From: CAVPHV01 sp963704825
GTDB lineage: Bacteria; Actinomycetota; Acidimicrobiia; Spongiisociales; UBA5794
Assembly: GCA_963704825.1 (NCBI GenBank)
Contig: CAVPHV010000001.1
Coordinates: forward strand, 62,001-126,000
Direction of reading: 5' to 3'
Length of the DNA stretch: 64,000 nucleotides
Below the pieces are notes generated by a model. It ran no database searches, was not told the DNA's origin, and saw only the letters and a list, made by a program, of their open reading frames with translations. Below are positions 51,631-59,415 of the stretch, in pieces. The number at the start of each line of letters is the position of its first letter. Within the stretch, counting starts at the first letter, position 1. A program made the translations under genes and the position numbers.

Positions 51631-51639
51631 CACAGTGAT
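51629..51639. promoter_or_regulatory. palindrome ATCACAGTGAT at the start of zinc-finger paralog B
   Basis: Perfect 11-base palindrome overlapping the start codon. The GTG at 51633-51631 occupies exactly the position of the GTG start in paralog A relative to the palindrome centre. A candidate shared operator. Confidence 0.55.
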
Positions 51640-51640
51640 G

Positions 51641-51904
51641 TTAGACGCAGCTGTCGCTCGCCGAGGCCTCCTCGGTGGCGAAGGTCTGGTCTTGTCGACC
51701 GCAGGCACAGACGGGCGGGCCGGCGTGAGTCGCCTTGGCAGGATGTGCCGAGCCGAGCAACTGGCGACCGAAGGTGGCAAGATCGCACTCCGGGGGTACG
51801 GCCAGGCCGATCGGTTGAGCCTTCCATTTGCGGAGATCCGCACCGTTGACGGCCTCGTCGTGATCCATCAATTCGGCAAGCTCATCGGTCCAAACCCAGG
51901 GCAT
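51641..51904 (-). CDS. small conserved-looking protein, function unknown
   Basis: An 87-residue protein starting at ATG 51904 with GGAGG five to six bases upstream. The N-terminal half is helical and protein-like (MPWVWTDELAELMDHDEAVN, GADLRKWKAQPIGLAVPP). The C-terminal half has HPAKATHAGPPVCACGRQDQ, with a CxC that might bind metal, and an acidic end. It ends two bases from the palindrome of zinc-finger paralog B, so both may be transcribed together (this gene first). No family recognised. Confidence 0.6.
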   Translation of the reverse strand: MPWVWTDELAELMDHDEAVNGADLRKWKAQPIGLAVPPECDLATFGRQLLGSAHPAKATHAGPPVCACGRQDQTFATEEASASDSCV

Positions 51905-52021
51905 CCCTACCTCCTCCGACTCCACCATCGGCACCTTCTGACGTCAACGTATCTCATCTGTCAAGTCGCTGGAAGCAGGCGAAACACGTTCGTGTCATTC
52001 CACCTCGCTACGATCGCCGTC

Positions 52022-52498
52022 ATGATGAAGGTTGAAGTCATCCGCAGCCCGCGTCGGCGAAAAACCGTGTCCGCCCAGGTCATCGACGGTGTCTTGCGTG
52101 TCTCGATCCCCGCTCATCTCAGTGACGACGAGGAGGCCCATTGGGTCGACACCATGCAGCAACGTTTCGACCGGCGCCGGGCGGCTGATCGGGTCGACCT
52201 GACCGCCCGAGCCGCCGCGCTGAGTCAACGTTTTGGCCTCCGCCATGCCGCCGAAGTCGTATGGTCCGATCGGCAGCGGACCCGCTGGGGGTCGTGCACG
52301 GTTGACACCGCCAGGATACGCATCTCGACTCGAATAGCCTCTGCGCCCGATTGGGTGCTCGATTACGTAATCGTTCACGAACTCGCCCACCTGTCGGAGC
52401 CAAACCACAGCACGGCATTCTGGGAGTTGGTCGATCGTTTTCCGAAGGCAGAACGAGCCCGTGGCTATCTGCTGGCCAAGGCCGAAGCGCCGGCTTGA
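52022..52498 (+). CDS. YgjP-like metallopeptidase-domain protein (DUF45)
   Basis: A 158-residue SprT/YgjP-like zinc protein. The HExxH motif is in VLDYVIVHELAHLSEPNHST followed by AFWELVDRFP, whose NH.xxFW supplies the third ligand region. Upstream, TRWGSCTVDTARIRIST is the strongly conserved R.RWGSC..kg.I.ln block. Members are probable metal-dependent peptidases of unknown substrate. Two adjacent ATGs (52022, 52025) are possible starts; the frame reaches further upstream but that part is not family-like. Confidence 0.88.
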   Translation: MMKVEVIRSPRRRKTVSAQVIDGVLRVSIPAHLSDDEEAHWVDTMQQRFDRRRAADRVDLTARAAALSQRFGLRHAAEVVWSDRQRTRWGSCTVDTARIRISTRIASAPDWVLDYVIVHELAHLSEPNHSTAFWELVDRFPKAERARGYLLAKAEAPA

Positions 52499-52503
52499 GG
52501 CTC

Positions 52504-53772
52504 CTACGACGTCTCGACGAGTGCGGTACCAGGCTGATACGTCGCCCAGGCAAACCAGAACGTGTCGAGGTGGTTGATCCGATCGAGTCTGCTGCCGGCC
52601 AGTGGTCCGTCGACGGCCTCGCCGCTCAGCAGCCATTCTGAGCCCGTCTGCTCATCGAGGAACCGATCGCCTTCTGTCCCGAACGTGAGGGTCACACCGT
52701 CGACCTCGGCGCGAAACACGCCAACTGATCCCACGTCTCGCCCCGCGGCGATCTCGTCACTCTCCAGGGCGGTTGCTTGACCTGCCTTCCAGAGGATCAC
52801 CAAGTCGTCTCCACCCAACCGTACGTTGGTCGCCTTGGCGGCGCCGCCTGACACAAACTCGATGGAATACGCCGCACCTTCGTCATTGTGGGTCACACCC
52901 ACGACACGCTGCTTCGCCCGGGCGCGTCCGTCGGGCACACCCCTGAAGAGGAAGGGATCCGTTTCCGGATCGTCGTACCCCTGGTAGGGATTTGATCCGT
53001 AGCGACGACTGAAGCCCGTCGCGTCGGGGTCCAGAACGAGACCATCCGGATACGTCGTCCGGAAGTCTTCCCACGCCAGCAGCGGCGACGATATCGCCTC
53101 GAGTTGGTCACCAGCCAAGACGCCGACAACGGCACGGCCGTCGAAGTGGGTCCACAGCGACTCGGTAGCGCGGTCATACATGACCAGGGCCGACGCGAAC
53201 AGTGAGCCGGAAGTGCCGAATGTGGTCTCGACGCCTCGTACCTCCCGGCGATACGAGACGGCCGAATTGCACAGGGGACAATACGTCACGGACACCGGCA
53301 CGTCACCTACGGTGTCGTTGACGATCTCGTGCCAGATCAGCACCCTGACGGGATAGGCCCGAGCGTCGCCATTGATCTCCAACACAACGACCGGTTCAGC
53401 AGCCGGCAAGAGATCCAGAGCCTCTGCCACGTTGAGGAACACCGGGTCCTCAATCGGTGGGATTCCGTCGGGAGGGGGTCCGCCGGAGATGATCTCACTG
53501 GGATCAACCAGGGGCTCGGGGAACTCGTCTGCGCTGCGGGTCTGCAATGCCGAGGGACCTTCCGGCAGCACCCCCACCGCCGCGGTGACCTCCGGCTCCG
53601 CAGGGGTCGTGGTCGGCGCTGCGCTCGAGGACGCGGCATCGGAAGTGCTGGGTGACGGCGCAGCGCTTTCGGCGTCGTCGGGCGCGCCGCAGGCGGCAAC
53701 GAGAAGAGCGAAGGCAGCGCCGAGCCCGGCGAAGCGGAGAATGGTCCGATCAGTGCTCATGATGTTGCTCAT
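52504..53772 (-). CDS. DUF3179 lipoprotein
   Basis: A 422-residue lipoprotein: signal peptide ending FALLVAACG, a Ser/Thr/Pro/Ala linker, then a DUF3179 domain. Diagnostic blocks are VLEINGDARAYPVRVLIWHE, then VNDTVGDVPVSVTYCPLCNS and AVSYRREVRG (the YCPLCNS Cys pair), TTFGTSGSLF, MYDRATESLW, and LAWEDFRTTYPDGLVL. The domain is exported in many bacteria and has conserved Cys suggesting metal or redox chemistry, but its role is unknown. Start ATG 53772 or 53760. It lies five bases from the YgjP-like stop, convergent. Confidence 0.88.
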   Translation of the reverse strand: MSNIMSTDRTILRFAGLGAAFALLVAACGAPDDAESAAPSPSTSDAASSSAAPTTTPAEPEVTAAVGVLPEGPSALQTRSADEFPEPLVDPSEIISGGPPPDGIPPIEDPVFLNVAEALDLLPAAEPVVVLEINGDARAYPVRVLIWHEIVNDTVGDVPVSVTYCPLCNSAVSYRREVRGVETTFGTSGSLFASALVMYDRATESLWTHFDGRAVVGVLAGDQLEAISSPLLAWEDFRTTYPDGLVLDPDATGFSRRYGSNPYQGYDDPETDPFLFRGVPDGRARAKQRVVGVTHNDEGAAYSIEFVSGGAAKATNVRLGGDDLVILWKAGQATALESDEIAAGRDVGSVGVFRAEVDGVTLTFGTEGDRFLDEQTGSEWLLSGEAVDGPLAGSRLDRINHLDTFWFAWATYQPGTALVETS

Positions 53773-53895
53773 TGGTTCGGCGGTCTTCCCATGTCAACCA
53801 CACGTCGGGCTATGTCGGGTGGCCAAGTGTCGTATCTCCGTCAATCTGTCGCGATGGCGGGAACACGGTGTCGGCGCGGAAGGTTCAGTTCCGAC

Positions 53896-54276
53896 ATGAC
53901 CACCGATACCATTCCCATTGTTGGCCGACGTGTCCAACGCGGGCTGCTGTACACCGCCGGCCTCGCCGCCGTCTGGCTGATCGCGGCCGCCGTCCGCCCC
54001 GAAGTGACGTACCACCTCGCTCCCATCCTGGTGGCGGGATCGCTTCCGGTTGCCATGGTGCTCGACTGCGACCGGGCTCCCGGGATGAAGGTGCTTGTTC
54101 TTGCTTCTGGAGTTGGGTTCGTGGTAGCTGTTGCTACTGCGGCGTTGCTCGCAGTAGCCGGGTGGATGGAGGGACCGCCCTTCGGAGCCTTTGCGACTGC
54201 CGGGGGCGAATCGATTGCCGGCGCGGCATTTGGGGCCGTGGCCGGATTGCTCCTCGCCGCTCTGTGGCGCCGATAG
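53896..54276 (+). CDS. small integral membrane protein, function unknown
   Basis: A 126-residue protein with four predicted helices: LYTAGLAAVWLIAAAV, LAPILVAGSLPVAMVL, VLVLASGVGFVVAVATAALLA and AAFGAVAGLLLAALW. ATG 53896 is the last start before the first helix and has GAAGG about 12 bases upstream. No conserved motif was recognised. It is divergent from the DUF3179 gene and convergent with the DUF1684 gene, with a one-base gap at the 3' end. Confidence 0.65.
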   Translation: MTTDTIPIVGRRVQRGLLYTAGLAAVWLIAAAVRPEVTYHLAPILVAGSLPVAMVLDCDRAPGMKVLVLASGVGFVVAVATAALLAVAGWMEGPPFGAFATAGGESIAGAAFGAVAGLLLAALWRR

Positions 54277-54277
54277 C

Positions 54278-54913
54278 TCAACGTAGCCTCTCGCCGCCGT
54301 GGACGGGCACCGTCAGGCGATTATTCGCCGGTGGGAGAGGGCACGACCACCGAGGGCTGTGCACACATGACGGGTGGTAGGCGAAGTTGAAGTCGACCAC
54401 CAGTTGGTCGCTTGTGCTGCCGAGATCGGCGCCTTTGGTCGAGTCGAGCAGATAGCGGCCGCCCCCGTACGTCTCGCTGCCGCTGGTTCCGTCCCGAAAC
54501 GCGAGGAAGAGTCCAGCGCCGTACCCGTCTAGGCGGTGGACGGCGAGGTGTTCGTTGTCCCCTCCGAACGGCACCGACACGGAGCCGACCACACGAAACC
54601 CGGTGGAACCCTTGCCACTGTGACCCAGTCGAGCTGGGCCTTCCCCAGCGAGTGGCTGAAGGGGGAGTTCAAATCGCAGCGTGGGATCGTATGGGAAGTA
54701 GGTCAAGCCGATGAACGTGGTTCGCTCTTCGGACGGAATGGGACTTTGCGGGTGGCTGAGGAACAGGGCGTCTCTGCCGTTCGTCCAGTGATGCCAAGCG
54801 TCTTCGCCCCCGCCCATGTCACGCACCTCTCGGTAGAGATCCGCCACGCGGCGCCGGTAGTCGAGCAGCGTCAACGATTGAGTCGGCTCGCCAAGATCGC
54901 CCTTGCCGGTCAT
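54278..54913 (-). CDS. DUF1684 family protein
   Basis: A 211-residue cytosolic protein of the DUF1684 family. Blocks include LTLLDYRRRVADLYREVR near the N-terminus, FLSHPQSPIPSEER, YFPYDPTLRF, LAVHRLDGYGAGLFLAFRDG, GGGRYLLDSTKGAD, and the C-terminal VVDFNFAYHPSCVHSPRWSC followed by PLPPANN, which is the most conserved part in the family. Function unknown. The start ATG overlaps the stop of the Crp-type regulator (ATGA), so the two are one operon. Confidence 0.88.
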   Translation of the reverse strand: MTGKGDLGEPTQSLTLLDYRRRVADLYREVRDMGGGEDAWHHWTNGRDALFLSHPQSPIPSEERTTFIGLTYFPYDPTLRFELPLQPLAGEGPARLGHSGKGSTGFRVVGSVSVPFGGDNEHLAVHRLDGYGAGLFLAFRDGTSGSETYGGGRYLLDSTKGADLGSTSDQLVVDFNFAYHPSCVHSPRWSCPLPPANNRLTVPVHGGERLR

Positions 54914-55593
54914 TGGTCTCGCCCGGCGACTCGGGCGAGACCGTCACGATCGAGCACCCTCATCAACCGATAGCCCGTTTCTGCCATCCCCTCCCGGCGA
55001 AGCTCTGAGAGCGCCTCGTTGACCGATTGCCGGCTGGCCCCCAGCAACGTGGCGAGGCTGCTCTGCGAGAGGTGGACTTCGCCGTAGCCGTCGGCCTCAT
55101 CGAGGAGCATCTCGGCGACCTGCTCCTTCACAGTGCGGTGCATCAGCTTGAGGACACGACGCTGCGTGGCCTCGAGCTGGCTGAGGCCGGCGACCAGCCA
55201 CCGCATTGCGATGCGGGGGCGCTCCATCAACATCGGCAGCAGCTTGGCGCGATCCAACCGGAATGCGGTTACCGGATCAAGCGCCTGGGCCGACGAGATG
55301 TATGGCTGGTTCTGGAACATGGCGATGTCGCCGATGACGGCGCCTTCGCCAACTCTTCCCACCACCCGGCGCCCTGCAGCCCTCGTCCGGTAGAGCTCGA
55401 CTTGGCCCTTCTGGATGACAAAGGCCGCGGCGGCGTCGGCGCCTTCCTTGAAGAGATGGGTCCCGGGGTACTTCTGGATGTACTCACCGGCACCGCCCAG
55501 GGCATCGAGGTCCGCGGGCGCCAATGGGAGATAGTCGGTGCGCCCGAAGGAACGAGCCAGCCAAGCGAAGTGCTGCTGATCTGCATTGTCCAT
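54910..55593 (-). CDS. Crp/Fnr-family transcriptional regulator
   Basis: A 227-residue regulator. A cyclic-nucleotide-binding-type beta-roll (GAVIGDIAMFQNQPYISSAQ followed by FRLDRAKLLPMLMERP) is joined by a dimer helix to a C-terminal winged HTH: HLSQSSLATLLGASRQSVNE and ALSELRREGMAETGYR. The E-R pair typical of cAMP contact is not clear, so ligand binding is uncertain. It is translationally coupled to DUF1684 downstream and divergent from the iodotyrosine-deiodinase-like gene; a 14-base palindrome lies in the shared region. Confidence 0.88.
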   Translation of the reverse strand: MDNADQQHFAWLARSFGRTDYLPLAPADLDALGGAGEYIQKYPGTHLFKEGADAAAAFVIQKGQVELYRTRAAGRRVVGRVGEGAVIGDIAMFQNQPYISSAQALDPVTAFRLDRAKLLPMLMERPRIAMRWLVAGLSQLEATQRRVLKLMHRTVKEQVAEMLLDEADGYGEVHLSQSSLATLLGASRQSVNEALSELRREGMAETGYRLMRVLDRDGLARVAGRDQ

Positions 55594-55705
55594 GTCGGCC
55601 TCCTAGAGCTGCAACACGGTCGCCGGGCCGACTGTTCCCGTTTGCCGACCGAGCGACTACTTGCCTGGGGTCCACGGCACCAACCCAAGGTCGTGTTGAG
55701 AGGAT

Positions 55706-55719
55706 GTCGGATATCCGAC
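55706..55719. promoter_or_regulatory. 14-bp perfect palindrome between crp-like and flavoprotein genes
   Basis: GTCGGATATCCGAC is a perfect palindrome, 47 bases upstream of the flavoprotein ATG and 112 bases upstream of the crp-like ATG. It does not resemble the Crp half-site TGTGA. A candidate operator for an unknown dimeric regulator. Confidence 0.55.
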
Positions 55720-55766
55720 GATGTCACGCCGGATGGCCTGCTCTACGTTTCGGTAGGCTCGCGATC

Positions 55767-56459
55767 ATGACCAGATCGACCGAACGGTTCGTGCCGTACA
55801 GATTGCCCCGCCCTGTGTCTGCCGACCTGGCGGCCACGGCTCAAGCGATCTACCAGGAGATGGATGCCCGGCGCTCCGTGCGTGAGTTCAGCGATGAACC
55901 CGTCGACCGTGCCGTCGTCGAGTACGCCATCCGGGCCGCCTCAACGGCGCCTTCTGGTGCACATCGCCAGCCCTGGACCTTCGTTCTGGTCGGTGACCCC
56001 GCCACCAAGCGGCGTATCCGCGAGGCTGCGGAAGCTGAGGAATACGAGAACTACGAGGGCGGTCGAATCCCGCCGCACTGGCGAGAGGCGCTCGAACCAC
56101 TCGGCACCGATTGGCGCAAGCCGTTCCTGGAGACGGCGCCGTGGCTTGTGGTGGTGTTCGAGCAGCGTTACGGCGTCAACCCCGACGGCTCACGGCGCCA
56201 CAACTTCTACGTGAAGGAGAGCGTGGGCCTGGCTTGTGGGATCTTCGTCGCCACCCTGCATCGCCTTGGTCTGGCTACCCTCACCCACACGCCAAGCCCT
56301 ATGGCGTTCTTGACTGAGGTGCTCGGCCGGCCGGCCAACGAGCGACCCTTCATTCTGTTTCCAGTGGGCTACCCGGCAGACGACTGTGTCGTCCCCAATC
56401 TGGTCCGCAAACCACTGAGCGAGGTCATGGTTGCGATCGAGGCGCCGAGTCCTCGGTGA
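55767..56459 (+). CDS. nitroreductase-family flavoprotein, iodotyrosine deiodinase-like
   Basis: A 230-residue FMN enzyme. The signature follows the IYD branch closely: RRSVREFSDEPVDR, RAASTAPSGAHRQPWTFVLV, IREAAEAEEYENYEGGRIPP, ETAPWLVVVFEQRYG, RRHNFYVKESVGLACGIFVA, TLTHTPSPMAFL, RPANERPFILFPVGYPADDC and VPNLVRKPLSE. IYD enzymes reductively remove halogen from halotyrosines; bacterial homologs may act on other halophenols. ATG 55767 lacks a strong ribosome site. Its 3' end overlaps the convergent PAP2 gene by 35 bases. Confidence 0.85.
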   Translation: MTRSTERFVPYRLPRPVSADLAATAQAIYQEMDARRSVREFSDEPVDRAVVEYAIRAASTAPSGAHRQPWTFVLVGDPATKRRIREAAEAEEYENYEGGRIPPHWREALEPLGTDWRKPFLETAPWLVVVFEQRYGVNPDGSRRHNFYVKESVGLACGIFVATLHRLGLATLTHTPSPMAFLTEVLGRPANERPFILFPVGYPADDCVVPNLVRKPLSEVMVAIEAPSPR

Positions 56460-57159
56460 TACGGCGTCGGTGAGAACGATCGCCGAGTTCGTGCACTGCG
56501 GCGGCGACGCCGATCATGACGGCAGCACCGATGGCGGTACCAGTCACCACATCCGAGAACCAATGGGCATCGAGATAGACGCGGCTGGAGGCCATGAGAA
56601 ACGCGAACGATCCGGCGACGAACTCGAGGGTTCGGCGGCGAGGACCGGCCGGCACGAGCACGATGACGAGACCGATGGCGATCGCCGCCCCCACCGTGGC
56701 GTGGCCGCTCGGGAACGCATACGTGTAGGTGGCAACCAGCGGGTCGGGTGGTCGCTCCCGAGCGTATCCGAGCTTGAGAAGACCGATGAAAGGCTCGTAG
56801 ATGGCGATGGCGACTACCCAAACCCAGAACGCCTCCCAGCGGTGGCGCACGCCGAGCCACACCGCCACCGCCGCGCGCAGCGGCCAGGTAACCCAACCAC
56901 TACCCACAAAGCTCAGGATCACCGCTCCAACGGTGAACGGACCCCACCGGACGGAGAGAGCGAAGTCCCGCACCGCGTCATCGATCACCTGAGCTGCGTC
57001 ACGCCACTGGTCAACGGCCATCACGACCATGAAGAAGACCGCAGCCGCCGCAAACACAACCGCAATCCCAAACGCAAAACGGTGCTGCGAGAGCATGAGG
57101 TGATCGCGCTGACGCGACTCTGTCTCCAAGCCCGAGGTGTTCGATTCCGGTTGGGTCAT
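56425..57159 (-). CDS. PAP2-family membrane phosphatase
   Basis: A 244-residue integral membrane phosphatase with about six helices. The three PAP2 motifs are present: KLGYARERPPDP (KxxxxxxRP), FPSGHATVGAA (PSGH) and SRVYLDAHWFSDVV (SRxxxxxHxxxD), giving the catalytic His nucleophile. It should dephosphorylate a lipid phosphate or undecaprenyl-pyrophosphate at the outer membrane face. ATG 57159 has AGGGA seven bases upstream; the longer frame begins at a TTG overlapping the alaX stop. It lies 20 bases after alaX. Confidence 0.9.
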   Translation of the reverse strand: MTQPESNTSGLETESRQRDHLMLSQHRFAFGIAVVFAAAAVFFMVVMAVDQWRDAAQVIDDAVRDFALSVRWGPFTVGAVILSFVGSGWVTWPLRAAVAVWLGVRHRWEAFWVWVVAIAIYEPFIGLLKLGYARERPPDPLVATYTYAFPSGHATVGAAIAIGLVIVLVPAGPRRRTLEFVAGSFAFLMASSRVYLDAHWFSDVVTGTAIGAAVMIGVAAAVHELGDRSHRRRITEDSAPRSQP

Positions 57160-57179
57160 TGAGGCGTCCCTAGATCCGC

Positions 57180-57899
57180 TCAATCTTCGCCGATCCGAAG
57201 CCTGATCCGTCGGAAGCCCTTCCCCTTCGACTCGATCTTGATGACCCTGACGTTTCCCACCTCGGACGTGGAGTCGACATGGGTACCACCGTCGGCTTGG
57301 CGGTCGAGTCCCACGATGTCGATGACTCGTACCTCGGTGAGGGAGGGGGGAAGCAAGCTGATCTTGGTGCGGATCAGGCTGGGGTCCATGTCGGCTTCAG
57401 CGCGAGGTAGGAAACTAACCTCGATCGGCAGGTCGCGGATCAGTTGGCGGTTGAGTTCCTCTTCGAGTGGGGCCTTGTCTTCGGGGTCCCAGTTCGGCAG
57501 TTCGAAGTCCAGTCTTCCCTCGCCCGGGTTCATGTTGCCGCCGGTCACAGGGCTCTGGTACTTGGCCCATACAACCCCGCACAAAGCGTGCATCGCGGTA
57601 TGGGTTCGCATGAGTTGATAGCGCCGGTCCCAATCGACCTCGCCGCGCACCAAGGTGCCGGTGGACGGTAGAGCTCCTTCGAGCCAATGCCAGACGCCCC
57701 GACCATCTTGGGTGACTCGAACAACGTCCAGTTTGTCATCACCGATCCAGAGCGCTCCAGTGTCGGGAGGCTGTCCGCCGCCACCTGGATAGAAGACGGT
57801 CCGGTCGACGAGGACGCGCCCGTCGTCGCGATCGGTGTCGAGGACGGTCGCGTCCATGCTGCGGGCGTAGGCGTCGGTTGAGTAGATCTTATCGGTCAA
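57180..57899 (-). CDS. alaX: alanyl-tRNA editing protein AlaX
   Basis: A 239-residue free-standing editing domain that hydrolyses Ser-tRNA(Ala) or Gly-tRNA(Ala). The first zinc motif is MRTHTAMHALCG (HxxxH). The second is DRQADGGTHV, where the Cys of AlaRS is replaced by Asp, as is usual in AlaX-M/L proteins. The N-terminal FYPGGGGQPPDTG is the conserved GG..G.QP.D.G loop; the C-terminus is a short VRVIKIESKGKGFRRIRLRI strand pair. It lacks the long C-Ala domain. Start ATG 57899. Confidence 0.92.
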   Translation of the reverse strand: MTDKIYSTDAYARSMDATVLDTDRDDGRVLVDRTVFYPGGGGQPPDTGALWIGDDKLDVVRVTQDGRGVWHWLEGALPSTGTLVRGEVDWDRRYQLMRTHTAMHALCGVVWAKYQSPVTGGNMNPGEGRLDFELPNWDPEDKAPLEEELNRQLIRDLPIEVSFLPRAEADMDPSLIRTKISLLPPSLTEVRVIDIVGLDRQADGGTHVDSTSEVGNVRVIKIESKGKGFRRIRLRIGED

Positions 57900-57982
57900 G
57901 CGCCCTCCTCGTGATCGCGGAGCCTAGGGCAACGCTACTCCCATCATCGACGTTCGGCGCCGAACGAAGCGAGCGCGAACCC

Positions 57983-58762
57983 TCACGCGGTGCCAACGAT
58001 GTCGCCGCGCCGTGGCCGTTTCGCCGTCCGCCACATCAGGATTGGGTAGCCGATCGCCACAACGAGAGCGAAGACGAACCACTGAATCGCATAGCTCAAA
58101 TGGGGGCCGGATTCTGGGCTGGGCACCGGCTGCGGGATGGGGAAGTCCTGAGCCTGGCTCGGGTTCTGCTTGTCGAGCTGGATGGAGAACGGATAGAGGT
58201 CCTGGGGGGTCTGCTGTTGCAGTCGGTCCACGTCGATGCGGGAGATGCGATCCAGGCGGCCGGTTGCGGGGTCGATCGGGCCGAGGCTGCCTCGCTCCTG
58301 GGTGGCGCGAACGATCCCGTACACCACTACCTCTCCCGACGGCGGTTCGGCTCCAACCACAGGTGGCCCCTCGACGTCGATCGGAACCCAGCCGCGGTCG
58401 ACGATGACCGCCCGTCCGTCACCGGTTTCGAGGGGGGTGAGGACATCGTGACCGGACCGACCCGACTGGGTTCGGTTCCGCAAGATCACCTCATCGGCAA
58501 CGGCATAGGTGCCCGCCACCTCGACCCTTCGGAGGTCGAGAACCTCACCATCCTCACCGTACTCTGCGACGAGTCCCTCGAGAGATTGGGTCGGCGCCTC
58601 GAGACGGGCCTCGAGGCGCTCGTTGAACTCGCGGCGTTCGTCGTGCCTTTCGAGCTGCCAGAGACCGAGAAGGACAAAAACGATGATGCCGACGATGGCA
58701 ACAGCGTGGCCCGCAATCCACCATGGGCGACGAGCGAATGCGTAGGAGGAGCCGCCGCTCAC
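57983..58762 (-). CDS. SURF1 family protein
   Basis: A 259-residue membrane protein with a transmembrane helix at each end (AGHAVAIVGIIVFVLLGLWQ and YAIQWFVFALVVAIGYPIL) and the conserved external block. GLWQLERHDERREFNE, RRVEVAGTY, GHDVLTPLETGDGRAVIVDR, GWVP and SGPHLSYAIQWF are diagnostic. SURF1 assists heme insertion and assembly of cytochrome c oxidase, implying aerobic respiration. The GTG start overlaps the stop of the upstream DUF2087 gene (GTGA). No oxidase gene is in the window. Confidence 0.92.
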   Translation of the reverse strand: MSGGSSYAFARRPWWIAGHAVAIVGIIVFVLLGLWQLERHDERREFNERLEARLEAPTQSLEGLVAEYGEDGEVLDLRRVEVAGTYAVADEVILRNRTQSGRSGHDVLTPLETGDGRAVIVDRGWVPIDVEGPPVVGAEPPSGEVVVYGIVRATQERGSLGPIDPATGRLDRISRIDVDRLQQQTPQDLYPFSIQLDKQNPSQAQDFPIPQPVPSPESGPHLSYAIQWFVFALVVAIGYPILMWRTAKRPRRGDIVGTA

Positions 58763-59361
58763 GACTCCCGCACGGATTCGGCATCGACAGCCCAGTGTGC
58801 GGTTGCTGCGGACGCATCGCCTGGTTCGTATCGACCTCCGGTGCGCCAGTAAACGCCGGCCGCCCGCGTCATGAACCCTTCATCGACGAGATAGCGACGC
58901 AACGCCGTGTAGTCCGGGTTCCATAGTTGAAGGGCGAAGTTGACCTCGGTCTCTTCGTAGCGGATCCCCGGCTCGAACTCCATGGCCAGTCGTTCGAGCA
59001 CTACCCGGCGCTTGCGGCGGTTTGCCGGTATCTCCCGCAACCGGTCACCCGAGATGAACCGGTTGAGAATGTCGCGTTCCTCCGGGTTCCAGAGCGTCTC
59101 CGAGACGATTCCGGGATCAGGCGCAGCTTCTCGCGGCAGGCTGGTGGCAAGCGCTCTGAGTTGGTCGCGATCGAGACAGAGGTCTTCGGTGAGCAGGCCA
59201 ACCGCCCGGAGACTTCCGATCGCCTCGGCCACGCGGCGCGGCTGCTCATCGAGTCGGTCACTCAATTCCTCGAGCTTCACCGGGCCGATGGCGGCGTGCC
59301 CCAAGACGGCAAGGCGGATTGGGTCGAGTGTGATACTCAGATAGGTGCGAGCGTCGAGCAT
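58759..59361 (-). CDS. DUF2087 protein with N-terminal winged helix
   Basis: A 200-residue probable regulator. The N-terminal part resembles an ArsR-type winged helix (SITLDPIRLAVLGHAAIGPV, KLEELSDRLDEQPRRVAEAI, GSLRAVGLLTED). The C-terminal part is DUF2087 (DILNRFISGDRLREIPANRR, KRRVVLERLA, FALQLWNPDYTALRRYLVDE, GFMTRAAGVYWR). DUF2087 regulators are widespread, with ligands unknown. It is followed, overlapping, by SURF1, and lies divergent from the phosphatase gene with 54 bases between. Confidence 0.88.
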   Translation of the reverse strand: MLDARTYLSITLDPIRLAVLGHAAIGPVKLEELSDRLDEQPRRVAEAIGSLRAVGLLTEDLCLDRDQLRALATSLPREAAPDPGIVSETLWNPEERDILNRFISGDRLREIPANRRKRRVVLERLAMEFEPGIRYEETEVNFALQLWNPDYTALRRYLVDEGFMTRAAGVYWRTGGRYEPGDASAATAHWAVDAESVRES

Positions 59362-59415
59362 GAGCCGATGCTACCTGCACCCCGCTACGTTGATGCGTGG
59401 AAGTAGGCTGCACGG

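Noticed and set aside
57180..57899. alaX zinc motif with Asp in place of Cys as a broken active site
   Set aside because: Free-standing AlaX proteins commonly have DGGTH at this place, so this is normal for the subfamily.
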